From Asterias amurensis (Eukaryota > Echinodermata > Asteroidea > Forcipulatida > Asteriidae), in assembly GCF_032118995.1 (NCBI RefSeq), contig NC_092662.1:15265701-15329700 (forward strand): DNA of 64,000 nucleotides, written 5' to 3'. The position numbers were made by a program, and so were the translations under genes. Below the pieces are notes generated by a model. It saw nothing but the letters and a program-made list of their open reading frames with translations. It did not search any database and was not told the DNA's origin. This document shows, piece after piece, positions 31,201 through 42,869 of the stretch (positions within the stretch are counted from its first letter, which is position 1; every line of letters starts with the position of its first letter).

Positions 31201-34200
31201 AAGAGGAATCAGGCAAATCTGATAAAGCCAAATGCAAAGAGTTTTTCAATGACAAGAAGGGTTTATCAGACCCAGGGAGACATTGTCCTCGTTAACTTGT
31301 TGTTTAAAGCACGTATACCAGACAAGTTACCCATAAAGAATCTTCAAAATTCAACAGGGGCAGATGTGAAATTGGTAGCTGGATCCATACCTCCGGCTGG
31401 TGCGCCCACCGTCGATCAAAACAAGGATAAATCCAAAGATGTCCAAGCTGTCGGTGGAGGTGTCGCTGGCAAGACCTTGACTAAAAGACCCCGGCCATTA
31501 CCCTTGAGTCCAGAAGTTAACAGCATCGGCAATCAGGTTAGTTCAAAACTAGTAATATTCAGTAAAACAAAATATTGAAGACACTGGACCCCTTGGTAGG
31601 CCTAATTGTCAAAGACCAGTCTTCTCATTTGGTGTATCTCAGCATATGCATAAAATAACAAACCTGTGAAAATTTGAGCTCAATTGGTCGTTGAAGTTGC
31701 GAGGAAAGAAAAACCGTGCCACACGGTGTGGTTTCAGATGCTTGATTTTGAGACCTTAAAATCTAATTATGAGGTCTCAAAATCAAATTCGTGGAAAATT
31801 ACTTCTTTCTTGAAAACTACGTTACAACAGAGGGAGCCGTTTCTCACAATGTTTTATACTACCAACATCTCCCCATTACTCGTTACCAAGTGAGGTTCTA
31901 GTGTGGTAAATAAATAAATATTCCAGCGTTGATATGATAAGATAAACCCAATGCTTGGTTTTTCCCTCAGTGTGAGCTCCTAGAAGCCCTAGATCTCCAA
32001 GGATTCTTGTACCAGCGAGTAATGACGCTCTGGACGTGCTACATTTGCAATACATCCTTAAAGAATGGAGCAGTAAGTGTGGACCTTGTAATCTCTTTTC
32101 AGTTCCTTGTACATAACACAATTGTGAGATAGTAGAATTAGTTTTTGCAAACTGCTTCCAAACCAAAAGGACGACTGTGCCACACTCTTTGGTTGGCAAT
32201 AGGTTTATATGTAATCGTCGCGTTGCCTAAAATGCGCACTTCACTGAATAACGCACAGTGACATAGCCCACCTGTATTACGCAAGCAAGAATATTCTGAT
32301 GATGGCGTCAGGTGAATTGGGTCATACATGTAGGTTGGCAAAATGAGGTAACAACGCCCTGTTTTGTACAGAGCTAATGGCTGCGTGACACAGACACAAT
32401 TGCGCGTCTGCTTAGTGCACAACTCATGGCATTTGCCAACCAATAGGGTCTGTACCCGTGCGTGAATGTATTTACCATGAGGGTAGGGCACATTTTGTTG
32501 TGTTTGGCTTATTATTGTGCTCGAGCAGCTCTATGAAATTGGGCTCACATAGTGTAGTCGAATTGTTTTTTTTTTTTTTCGACGCTTCAGGCATATCAGA
32601 TTCACATTGGTTCCAAGAATCACATCAGGACGTGTATCAGGCTGCAAACGTACGAGGGCGCTCTTGAGCGTCGGAAGGTCGCATTCGCCCTGCGCAATCT
32701 GCCCAATCAAAGAAGCTACGCCCCTGAGCATCTCAACGCCGGGAACATGAGTCGCATGTTCTTCTGCTACGAGTGCGGGGAGGGTTACGCCTGCAAGGCG
32801 CTGGAACACCGGAAAACGGAACGCCATTTGGTAGGTTGTTGGTTTGAGGTACTTTGGGCGATTTCATGGTTACTCTCTTAGTACACATGGAGGTTTATAT
32901 TTTTGTTTATACCATTGTACAGTGTTATTTGCATCAGGGATAAAGAATATTCTTTTTGGTTTTACCCTTACATCGATGTGTGTTAGCACTGTTTGCTCGG
33001 TACTTTCCCGAGTTCAGTGAAAAAAAATCACAGCTACTCGGGTGGGATAGGAACCCATGACCTTTGCAATTCTAGAGCAGTGTCTTACCAACTAGACCAC
33101 CAAGAGTGTCCGGTAGCTAGAGGCTTGTCAATGTTGGCATGTCACCAGGCATAACAGACATACATCAGTTTGGCTGTTAAGTTGCCACATGGTGTGTGTC
33201 ACTTTAGTAGTTTGAGGAAGAATTGTAGTAAATCAAATTATTGTCATAACCGTTTGAGTTAGAGACCATTCAGCCCAGACGTTGCTAAGTTGTTCATTTT
33301 GCCTTTCCTGAGTCCTGTGAAAAAATATCACAGGCATAACAGGCCTGGAATTACACGGCGGCCACGACGGCCATGGCCGTCGATGCCCTTCCAACTGGCC
33401 GTGATGCCCTTCAAAAAAATCCGCTTTTCACGGCCATAATTGCCGTGCCCTTTTTTCCTATTGGCCGTCGTGCCCTTTTTTTTTTCTTCTTTAAAAAAAG
33501 GGCCGTAGTGCCTTTATTTTCATTAAAAAACCCCAAATATTTACGTTTTTAATCTTCGTCCAACAAAACTTCGCTTGTGAAGTGTAAACAAATATAATCC
33601 AACGCAATCAGGTCAAGAGTCATCATCGTACAAACAACGAGTAGCGCAACTTGTTATTCCCATCGTGACATCCGTTGCAAACACGTACACATGTACATGC
33701 GATTGGCCCAACATCTGACGTCCCATTTTCACTGGGGACCCGTCTATTACATGAATCATTGAACGACAGCGGGCGCTGTTGTTTTTCGACCGCCCTCTGC
33801 TGGTGGCATTGTTACATCGCGTGATCTGAAAAAAAAACTTTTTAGTTACTATCGCTTGCAACAACTTTTCAGGTCAACGATATAACTTATAATAGAATAA
33901 TGCCGCGAAAAGAGCTTTTGAAGCGTTCTGAAAGGGATGAGTTCGAAAGCTCTGCTGCAAAATGCAAGAAACTTGACTTCTTTTGAAGGGCAATTAAGGA
34001 TTTTTTTTTTTTTTTTTTTTTGGGGGGTGGTTAGTATTTTTATATTTTTAAATAATACAAATATTGTTTTAAAATTAAAATGGTACAGTTTGCTCATGAA
34101 TAAGATATGATTTATCAATATCCTTATTGAGATTTGATTATCAATATCCTTATTCATGTGAACTGTTTAATTGGGTTTACCACCCGTAGGGGTCCCCCTG

Positions 34201-37200
34201 GTCAATTTTTTTTTTGGGCCTTGATGCCTTTTTTACTTTCACTGTTTTGGCCTTGGTGCCCTTTCTACTGGCCTTGGTGCCCTTCAAAATTTGGCCTGCT
34301 CCAAGGCCAAAGTGGCCTTGCCCTAAAAAAATTGTAATTCCAGGCCTGGCATAATACTCGGGTGGGATTGGAACCCACGACCCTTGCAATTCTAGAGCAG
34401 TGTCTTACCAACTAGACCACCAAGAGTGTCCGGTAGCTAGAGGCAGTTTGAATCGTTGGTTTAGCAGCGAGTATTGCAACGATTTCATAGATGTTAAATT
34501 TGCATCGGGGATAATGAATATTAATTTTATTTTTACTCTCACACCGATGTGTGTACACAGAGACATGCACATAGCTAGCTCGGGTAGCGCAAAGATAAAT
34601 AATTTAATAATGATTGAAAATAAAGGTCCAACGCCATGGTTAATCTTAAATGCTAATGTGTCACAGGCATTAAGTCCCTGTTGAAAACTTGTTTGTTTAA
34701 AGCTGCTTTTATGTAATTTGCTTATTTGTATCTTGTATCTTTCTCTCATTGTTTATTTTATTGTTCTCTCTATGCGCTTAGAGGCTTTTTGCATAAGGCG
34801 CTTTACAAATGTCTTATTATTATTATTATTGTTGTTATTTTTACGCTACTTTTCATCAGACTGTTGTACTTTCTTTCTTTGTTTTGTTACAGACTTTGGA
34901 GGAATACAGAAAGCGCTGTAATTTATGCAATTTTTACTGCAGAGACATGAAAGCCCTGGTGAAGCATCAAAATAGCAAACTTCATATCGCGGTAAGTGCT
35001 GTGGCTTGGTGGTTAAAAGCACAGTCGTCGATTTCACCAAACTCTTCATAACTTAGGATTAGTCTTAGGACTTGGGACAAGTTAAAGCCATTATACACTT
35101 TCGGAACAGGACAAAAAAAAAAATCACAGATTTACAAATAACTTACAGGGTTTACAGAAGGTAATGTTGAAAGACTTCTCTTGAAATATTATTCCATGAA
35201 ATGCTTTACTTTTCGAGAAAACAGTAAAACAATTATCAATTCTCGTTGTCGAGAATTACGGATTTATTTTTAACACATGTCATGACACGGCGAAACGTGC
35301 AGAAACAATGGTGGGTTTTCCCCGTTATTTTCTCCCGACCCCGATGACCGGTTGAGCCTAAATTTTCACAGTTTTTTCATTTTTTATATCAGTTGTGAAA
35401 CACTAACTGTGGGCCTTTGGACAATACTGTTTACCGAAAGTGTCCAATGGCTTTAAGTTCCGTATCCATAGACATTAGGACGCATCCTAAGTTGGATGAG
35501 TTACTCGTCCCAACTCGGGATAGGATTAATCCTTGCGTTTGGTGAAATCAGCTGCTAGACACAATTGGTAATTTTTTGTCAAAAACTAGTACTCTCACTT
35601 GGTGTATCTCAACATACATAGTATGCATAAAATAACAAACCTGTGAAAATTTTGACTCGCCAAGTTGCAAGAGAATAATTACAGAAAAAACACATTTGTG
35701 TGCTTTTATATGCATAACAAAAGGCTTCATGCCTGAAGTCTCTTATGATTTGAGTGAAAAATTACCTCTTTGTCAAAAACTATGTTACTTCAGAGGGAGC
35801 CGTTTCTCACAATGTTTTATACTATCAACGGCTCGCCATTGCTCATTACCAAGTACGTTTTTATGCTAATAATTATTTTGGCACAGTGTGGGGTTTATTC
35901 GGGGTTCAATTTCTCTGATTGAAACTCGGTTCCACTTTTTTAATAATTTCGTTTCAGTTGAAAGCTGTCAAGAACAAGGAAGAAGCTCAGGTAAGAAGAA
36001 ACAAATGAAACGGTTTCGGAAGTGACCGGTTTTGGTTTGTTGGGTTATCTTTTTTTAGCTGCCAAATTTAAGTGAGATGTGAAGCTTCGCAAGGTCTGGG
36101 AAATATACAGTAGAAGTAACTATGTAACTCTAGTAAACTTGCGGGTACAATTATGTGAAAAGGCCCAATACTCAAGGTGTTGACATGCTGAAAATGGTGC
36201 ATGGTTTTTCCCCCCATTTTCTCTCGATTCATGCACTTGATTTAAACCACAAATTTTTCAAAAGCCTTTCATTGCTTCACATTTGGTGGGATTTGCTGGG
36301 ATTATTCTCTCCACATTGACTGAAAAAGACTTCTCTTTTAAACAGGTCCTGGGAGATGCGCAAAACAAGACACCAATCTTTAGCAGGACGTTCGTTCCCA
36401 CTAGGGTTCCTGTGTTGGGTCAGAAACTAGTTCCCAACAAAGCAGCCGATTCCAGTAGGACCCCTGTTACCAACAAAGCGTCCTCCACGACAAAACCAAT
36501 ATCAACCAGGATAACCACCTCCAATAAGTTGTTCACCTCCAATAATTTGTTCACCTCCAATAAGTCATTGACATCCAATAAGCCATTGAGATCCACTAAG
36601 TCAATGACATCCAATAAGTCATTGACGTCCAATAAGCCATTGACACCCACCAAAGAGCTGTCCTCTGATATGACTGAGGGTACAGCGCAACCGAACATCT
36701 CAGGTACGTTAAGATCAAATAGCCAACCAAACTAGATTACACCGGGGCAACCCCCTTTCTCTTAACGATAACTGATAAGTGTTCTGGGTTTTTTTACATG
36801 TATGACGTAATGCAAGGGACCAATGTCTTTAGCGTCTATAATAACAAACTACAGCATTTACAAGGCGCAGTTTTATTGAAAAAACATTAAAGGAACACAT
36901 TGCCTTGGATCGGTCGAGTTGGTATTTGAAAATCGTTCTGTAACCGTTTGTTGTAAAATGTGTATGGTTAGAAAGATATTGTAAAAGTAGAATACAATGA
37001 TCTACACAAATATGCCTCGAAATTGCGTGGTTTTCTTTTTACCCTGTCGACTAACACGGTCGGCCATTTATGGGAGTCAAAATTTTGACTCCCATAAATG
37101 GCCGACCGTGATAGTTCGCGACGTAAAAGGAAAACCGTGCAGTTTCGAGTGATACTTGTGTGGATCATTATATTCTACTTTTAAAACATCTTTCTAACCA

Positions 37201-40200
37201 TATGCATTTCATAACAAACGGGTTCAAACGCTTTTAATAGACCCACTCGTCCGATCCAAGGCAACGTGTCCCTTTAAAAGGTGCCGACATCTTATCTGAA
37301 GGATAAAGCAAAGAACTTGAACCCACACTCTGCTGATCAGAAACACCAGGGGTCGATTTCACAAAGAGTTAGGACTCATCTTATCTCGAGTTAGGACGAG
37401 TAACTCGTCTTAACTAAGAATTAATCTTAAGGTTCCCATGCTACAGTGCATGGTTGGGACTCGTCCTTAGTCCTAAGATAAGTCTTAAGTTAGAAAGAGT
37501 TTTGTGAAAGCGACGGCAGGGCCCATTTTCATGAAAGACTTCTAAGCACAGACAAATCTGCTTAACAGAAACTGGTTACCAGAAAATTTACCTTGTTGCG
37601 ATTGGTACCCCACTCATTTGTTTGCTAAGTAAAGAATCTTGCTTAGAAGTATTTTGTGCTGAACAGCTTGTGAAATTGGGCCCAGAGTTTCGAGTCCAAT
37701 GGACTTGACCATTTCTAGCAACAACACACTAAGGTGGTTTCGGGTTACACAACAATTTGTCCCAGACACTAAAAATCAATTATGATGTTTCATTGCTCAA
37801 GTATGTCCTTACCTACTCATCAGAACAGATTAAATTAGATCACTATTAAATCCCCTACAACCTGGGAATTGTTAAGCGCATTCAATCAGCTGTGCCCAAT
37901 TTCATAAAGCTGCTTAAGCACACAAAAAGTAGATAGGATTTGCATAGTGGAAATAGGATATACACAAAAAAGCAGCTAAGCAAAACAAAATGATGCTTAC
38001 CATAACATGTTTACCAGCTAATAAACCTTGTCAGTGTTCCATTTGTGACTGGTTCCCTCTGCTCATTTTTGCTTAGCAGAAATTATTTTTTCACTACCAC
38101 CACTGGCCCTAAGAGGATTATTTTAAAATCTTTGACATGACAGGATTACAGAGTGAAAGGAAATCTATCAAGATGACACTGAAAGAGGGTAAGGCACCGG
38201 TCACCGCTACGGACTCTGGTCAGGAAGAACTTATTGGTAAGTCTTTAGGGACACGTTGCCTTGGATCGGTCTAGGAAAAGGTTTGAAACCGTTTGTTATA
38301 AAATGTATAGAAAGATGTTTTAAAGTGAGAAAACAATGATCAACACAAATATGGCTCAAAATTGCACGGTTTTCCGTTTACTTCAGGAACTTACATGACA
38401 CACCATTCCGTTCCAGTTTTTCGCTTGCGTTTATCGAAGAAAAAAAAACCCTTAGGGTATGCGTTTGATACTCACTCAAAAAATAAATGACCATAAAAAC
38501 TTTAATGGTAAGACATTTTGTAAAAGTACTGCAGCTATATACAGAATTTGAGGCATTGCATGGTGAGGTATCAATATATATTTGGTTTGTGGTAACGCCA
38601 TCTGTGTTTCTACTTGCCAGGTAGAGTTTGTTCTTAGAGAACTGTCTTGCTTTATTCTACTACCAGTAGACGTTCGGGGGTTCAAGAGAATTGTCAGTTC
38701 TGAAAAGAACTACTACTTTAGCTTATAGGATCGTGGTTAACTGTACTATTGTTTAGTCAGTTCTTAAATGGGTCTCAATGTTTCGACTAGGTTGCTCTAG
38801 TTGTCGTCACGAGACAAGAGATAATGGAGAAGTGGGGTTATTTATAGGGGTTTGGAGGATCCAGTGTATTCAATCAACGCTCTGATTGGTTTGCAGGCCC
38901 AGGGCTATTGTGTGGGTTGCAGCTGTTGATAATGCATAACATTTTGGGAAATAATTTTCTCCTATGGATTGTGGTTCTTGAGAGAGGGATTCAAGAACAT
39001 TTCAATCTGAAAAATGTTTCTGGATGAGAACCATCTGGGTTGTGTGTTCCTAAAACGGGTTTTTATGTGAGGACATAACCACGTCACTTTCGGTAAAAAC
39101 ACTACCACCTTTTGAAATGAAATGTTCACAGGTTAGTTATGCTTACATTAAAGCAATCGCACAACATCGGTACACAGTATTGTCCAAAGGCTCACACTTT
39201 GTGTATCATTCACAACTTATATATAAAATAACAAACCTGTGAAAATTTAGGCTCAATCGGTCATCTGAGTCGGGAGAAAATAACGGGGAAAACCCACCCT
39301 TGTTTCCGCACGTTTTCGCCGTGTCATGGCATGTGTTTAAAATAAATACGATATTCTCTATATCGAGAATTGATAATTGTTTTAATGTTTTCTCAAAAAG
39401 TAAAGCATTTCATGGAGTAATATTTCAAGGGAAGTCTTTCACCATTACCTTCTGTAAACCCTGTAAGTTATTTGTAAATCTGTGAACTTTTAAAACAATT
39501 TCTGTTCAGAAAGTGACCAATGTCTTTAACACAGGATTAGAACAATTGATTTGTTTAAAAAAATCGTAATCTTATTTAACTTATTTGGTCTCCTCTATAG
39601 GTTTGGACCTTGTAATCCCTGTGACTGGATTCTTTTGTCGATGTTGCTCAAAGTTCTACAACAATAAATTCATGGCTAAGCGCAACCACTGCATGACGGC
39701 AGAGCACAAACAGAAAGCACTGGTGAGTCCTCATAGATAAGCAGAATTTTTTTATTATTTTTTTTCATTTTAAGAGAAAAGAACAACAGAATTTTTTTTC
39801 AGAATAGTTCAAAGCTCTTTCTGTACAGTTTCACCCTAGTTCATGTAAAAACTTAATGAAATTCACGAAGGTGTTGGAAGGTGTTCATTACATTGTTAGT
39901 AGTTGAAAGGCAGGACATTCTTTTCAGAACTGAGAAGTCTCCCGAATTCCAAAAATCTACTCTGCGATAGTAGAGAAGTCTCCTGAAACCTCAAAAATCT
40001 ACTCTGCGGTAGTGGAGTAGAAAGCAAGACAGGTTTTTAAAAGAACATAATCTACCCAGCAAATAGCTATACACATGGTTGTAACTGCAAACAATAATAT
40101 ACGTTGATACCATGCCATGCCTCAAATCCCATATTGGTGGGGTGAAAATATTAAATGGTCAAAAATTTGCACACACTAACATAGTACAGGTTTGAAGATT

Positions 40201-41945
40201 GTCTTGGTGGGAAAACCCCCTTTGAGATATACATGTTATCAGAGAGGGCATTATCACTCAAGAAATACTATTGACTTTTGGATGTAACAAGGCAAAAGAA
40301 ATCAGCAGGATACGTTTCGTTTGGTGAGAAATAAAGGGGGTTGTATTTTCTGATCAAAATCCCACAGTAGTTTCGGGACTGATATCAACAAGATTTCAAT
40401 CATTCTTAAAGTTTGCTAATTATGTTTTACACACAGGCTTGGTTTAAGTCTCACGGCACACCCATTCCGCAGAAGAAACCAGGAGCAAGCAAAGAAAAAG
40501 AAGCCCAGAGTTCAACTCCTAAAGCCCCACAACCAAAACCCTATCAGTCTGAAACCATCATCGTCATCGACGACGATGACGACTCTGATGATGATATTAA
40601 AGAGACATCGAAGGAGAAACAGCAGCTACCCCAACGCCAAGACAAAACGGACACTGGTGAGGATACCACACTGGCTCACCTTGGTATCAAAGCGGAGGTG
40701 AACACTGACTCTGAGGAGGACAATGGAAAGATGCTTGGCCATGCTGAAAAGAGTAATGACAGTACGAAGATTGTTAAGGATAAACAACAACCTATCAATA
40801 GACCTGTTGGTAGGAAGCTACGAGCCGTCAGAGCACAGCATCAGACCAAGGACAGTGATCTTGAGGATGGAGAAATACTCTCTGAGGAAGGAGAGTTGTC
40901 TTTTACTGTGAGTGAAGCATCTGTGGAGAAAATGGAAGCAGAGACCATCAAAGAGCTCCAGGATAAGAGGGAAGAACTTCTTGCTGCCATGAAGATGGTG
41001 ACAGCAGAAACGGACGAACAACCCGAAGATAAGACAGAAGATCTACCTGCCGAAAAGTCGGAAAGTGGAGATGTAGTTGAAACCCTGGAAGGAACTGTTG
41101 ATTCAACTTCCGCCGAGATGGAAGTCGAGGCTTCTGATTCAACTGTCCAAGAGAGTCAGGAGCCGTCCTCGGAAACTATGGAAGTCATGATCGAAGACCA
41201 AGCCATAGAGGAAACTGAAGATTCGTTGCCTAGTAGTGTTTCAGATCAAAACGTAAAAGAAAATGTAGAGTCAGATTCCGGGGAGACTGAAAAACCTGAT
41301 CTATCGGTAGAAGGAACGGACATTACTTATGGTGAGGTGGACAATATGGATACAGAGCATTCTGGTGAGATTCTTGAAGAGCCACCGATTAGAGAGATGG
41401 ACAAAGAATCCGATGGTCCAGAGAGTGACATGACGACAGAACCACCTATGGAATTGGAAACCGGAACCACCGATTTAACAAAGTCAAGTGATGCTGAGCA
41501 TGAAGAGACTGAAATACCAGCAGCTGAAGAAGAAAACCTCCCAAGTGGTGGAGTTCTCGTTTCGGAGGAAATCGAGCAACCAAAAGAAGACGGTGGTGAA
41601 ACCCCTGACGATAAAGACATTGACTTGAACGAGGACGACTTATATGCCAATCTTGTCGAGCACGCCCCAGAGGCAGAAGTTGAGGAGAGCTTAGAGCCTG
41701 AAGAGGAGCGGGGAAACGAGGAGCGGGAGGAGGAGGAGGAGGATGATGATGATGAGGACACAAGGTTCTTCATCGATGAGGGAACTTGGGAGGTGCGGTC
41801 TGAGGAAGACGGCAGCAACGGGGAGCTATTCGATGATGATGCGATTTCAGAGAGGGATGAGGATGATGATGGGTTGGTAATAATTGAAGATGAGGAGAAC
41901 ACTAGTAAGAATGTAGAAGAGAAAGATGATGACGTCGAGTCTTAG
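28281..41945 (+). CDS. CIZ1: CIZ1-like matrin-type zinc-finger protein
   Basis: CDS runs from ATG 28376 (gcaccATGg context) to TAG 41945. Exons are 28281-28879, 29836-31536, 31971-32072, 32591-32830, 34893-34991, 35958-35990 (33 bp), 36346-36703, 38144-38236, 39601-39722 and 40437-41945, following a 5' UTR exon ending at 27429. Phases agree and give about 1586 aa. Residues 1-168 are Q/L-rich; about 180-480 are RS/RD-rich. Four C2H2 fingers of matrin/U1 spacing follow: C758-C761-H774-H780, C828-C831-H842-H848, C858-C861-H874-H880 and C1056-C1059-H1073-H1079. The fourth, with IPVTGFFCRCCSKFY before it, has the spacing and sequence of human CIZ1 (VPVMGYICRICHKFY). An acidic tail runs from about 1100 to the end. 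Vertebrate CIZ1 acts in DNA replication onset and nuclear-matrix tethering. The RS-rich part is not typical of vertebrate CIZ1, so ZNF318 or another matrin-family relative is the alternative. Confidence 0.72.
29095..29309. mobile_element. Family D inverted-repeat element
   Basis: It starts GGGCCCAATTTCATAGAGC and ends CTCTGTGAAATTGGGCC, with subterminal taagcacaataatttgctta / aagcaaattgttgtgctta pairing. It is non-coding and lies in a CIZ1-like intron. Confidence 0.7.
31577..31898 (+). mobile_element. Family A element, 3'-truncated
   Basis: It begins just after exon 3 of the CIZ1-like gene (agacactggacc) and runs through the hairpin to 'cattactcgttaccaag'. The right terminus is lost. Confidence 0.65.
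32925..33120 (-). mobile_element. tRNA-derived SINE, copy 1
   Basis: The minus strand starts with CACTCTTGGTGGTCTAGTTGG (A box) and has a B box in GGTCATGGGTTCCTATCC. The body continues through 'gcactgt' and 'catcgatgtgtg' to a 'gataaagaatatt' end. Other copies lie at 33245-34445 (interrupted), 34446-34560 and 53130-53235. Confidence 0.7.
33245..34445 (-). mobile_element. tRNA-derived SINE, copy 2, interrupted
   Basis: The tRNA-like head lies at 34355-34441 (minus strand) and the body continues at about 33297-33339. The two parts are separated by a 1009-bp inverted-repeat element whose insertion duplicated GCATAA. Joined, they match copy 1. Confidence 0.65.
33340..34348. mobile_element. hAT-like element inserted in a SINE, 1009 bp
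   Basis: The ends are CAGGCCTGGAATTAC (33340) and GTAATTCCAGGCCTG (34348). GCATAA flanks both sides (33334-33339 and 34349-34354), or 7-8 bp if a terminal base is shared. Next to the ends are degenerate repeats of 'ggccgtngtgccctt' on the left and 'ggccttggtgccctt' on the right, so the subterminal regions are mini-repeats in inverse relation. No transposase is seen. hAT is suggested by the CAGG ends but not proven. Confidence 0.6.
34675..34845 (+). mobile_element. LINE 3' tail (L2/CR1-like)
   Basis: 'ttgaaaacttgtttgtttaa' encodes the common end LKTCLFK. It is followed by 'gcgcttagaggc...ggcgctttacaaatg' and a (TTA)n tail. This matches the 3' end layout of L2-type LINEs. It ends just before exon 34893 of the CIZ1-like gene. 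Confidence 0.55.
35024..35553. mobile_element. Family E element interrupted by family B
   Basis: The left part is 35024-35085 and the right part 35453-35553. Together they read as a complete E element (gtcgatttcacc ... ggtgaaatcagc). The interruption is a family B copy flanked by TTAA. Confidence 0.75.
35086..35452 (+). mobile_element. Family B TTAA element nested in family E
   Basis: The ends are AGCCATTATACACTTTC and its inverse, with TTAA at 35082-35085 and 35453-35456. It is a clean insertion into a family E copy, so B was active after E here. Confidence 0.8.
35556..35887 (+). mobile_element. Family A element, partial
   Basis: It begins tagacacaattggtaatt directly at the end of the E element and runs to 'gctaataattattttgg'. 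The right terminus is missing. Confidence 0.6.
36891..37273. mobile_element. Family C TTAA element with 56-bp central palindrome
   Basis: It is flanked by TTAA (36887-36890 and 37274-37277). The ends are AGGAACACATTGCCTTGGAT and its near inverse. The centre (37055-37110) is a perfect palindrome with half-site CACGGTCGGCCATTTATGGG. The whole element is one long hairpin and lies in a CIZ1-like intron. Confidence 0.8.
37349..37517. mobile_element. Family E hairpin element, copy
   Basis: This is an uninterrupted copy, gtcgatttcacaaagag to ttttgtgaaagcgac, with 'attaatcttaaggttcccatgc' in the middle. It shows the empty site for the TTAA insertion seen at 57639. Confidence 0.7.
37519..37683. mobile_element. 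Family D element, copy
   Basis: It runs GGGCCCATTTTCATGAAAG to GTGAAATTGGGCCC and directly adjoins the E element. Confidence 0.65.
37892..38110. mobile_element. Family D element, copy
   Basis: TGCCCAATTTCATAAAGCTGC starts it and aagcagctaagcaaaac-type subterminal blocks follow. The right end is diverged. Confidence 0.5.
38247..38400 (+). mobile_element. Family C element, left end only
   Basis: AGGGACACGTTGCCTTGGAT begins 10 bp after the splice donor of the exon ending at 38236. The match continues to about 38400 and then stops. Confidence 0.6.
38500..39135 (-). repeat. Dispersed repeats G and G2, copies
   Basis: It matches 2120-2350 (part 38922-39135, plus strand) and 2835-3350 (mostly inverted). 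It includes the inverse of 'cgaaacattgagaccc' at about 38766-38784 with the hairpin ACTAG..CTAGT next to it. Confidence 0.5.
39152..39525 (-). mobile_element. Family B TTAA element, copy
   Basis: TTAA lies at 39148-39151 and 39526-39529, in inverted orientation relative to copy 1. It lies about 75 bp before the exon that encodes the fourth zinc finger. Confidence 0.7.
39890..40135. repeat. Dispersed repeat G2, partial inverted copy
   Basis: Blocks 'cttttcagaactgagaa', 'gtggagtagaaagcaagac' and 'ccatgcctcaaatcc' match the 2835-3060 and 38540-38720 copies in inverse order. Confidence 0.45.
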
Positions 41946-41973
41946 ATATCTTTTGTAAAAGCTGCATCTGTAA

Positions 41974-42340
41974 GGCACTGGACACTATTGGTAATTACTA
42001 AAAAATATTTGTTAGCATTAATAACTTACTTGGTAACGAGCAATGGAGAGCTGTTGATAGTGTACAACACTGAGAAACGGCTCCCTCTGAAGTAATGTAG
42101 TTTTTGAGAAAGGGGTAGTTTCTCATCCAAAAAAAAAAAGACTTCAGCTGAAGCCTTTTATTAGGCATCTGAAAGCACACAACGTAATGCATCAAGGGTG
42201 TTTTTTCTTTCATTATTCTCTTACAAATTAATCGACCAATTGAGCCCAAATTTCCACAGGTTTGTTTATGTTATGCAAATGTTGGGATACGCCAAGTGAG
42301 AATAGTGGTCTTTGACAATTACCAGACGTGTCCGGTGCCT
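41974..42340 (-). mobile_element. Family A TTAA element just past the CIZ1-like stop
   Basis: It starts 29 bp after the stop codon and ends at TTAA (42341-42344). If the 3' UTR extends past it, the element is part of the mRNA. Confidence 0.7.
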
Positions 42341-42869
42341 TTAAATGTCTTTTTTGAGATGGCCATGACTGGTTTTTAATGTGTTGTTCAGAAAAGCACA
42401 GTCAATGTTTAAATATGTATGCTTTGACATTTGTCGTTAAGTCAGTCATTCCATTTAAGTTACAGCTCTTTAAAATTGACAAGATTTCATTTTAGATATG
42501 GCAGTAAACCTCATTAGATACAAAAGGTACTAATATTACCAGTAAATTTTACAGAGAATTTAGTAGTTTCAAAAGCTATTCTTTATTGTTGCAAGAAAAA
42601 GCAAGTCCTGCAAAAAAAACGAGAAAAAAAACATGAAAAAAGACACTCTGAACTTCAGGGCATTGTGAAAGAGACAAACAACTGTATGCCAGCATTTCTA
42701 CTTTTCACTCAGAGGCAAACTTGCACAAATAAAATACAGCAAACATATTAGTTGAACAAACTTTGAAATGATTAACTAGGGTTTGCATGAAATTAATTAA
42801 GACATTTGTGACAGTTGCTTAAGAAGTTTCTTCCCTGCCTTTTGCCTTTGAGGAAACCCTGTTCTGACT

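Noticed and set aside
41327..41902. 191-aa Ser-rich frame on the minus strand
   Set aside because: It is antisense to the Glu/Asp-rich tail of the CIZ1-like protein; GAG/GAT runs read backwards give Ser/Leu runs.
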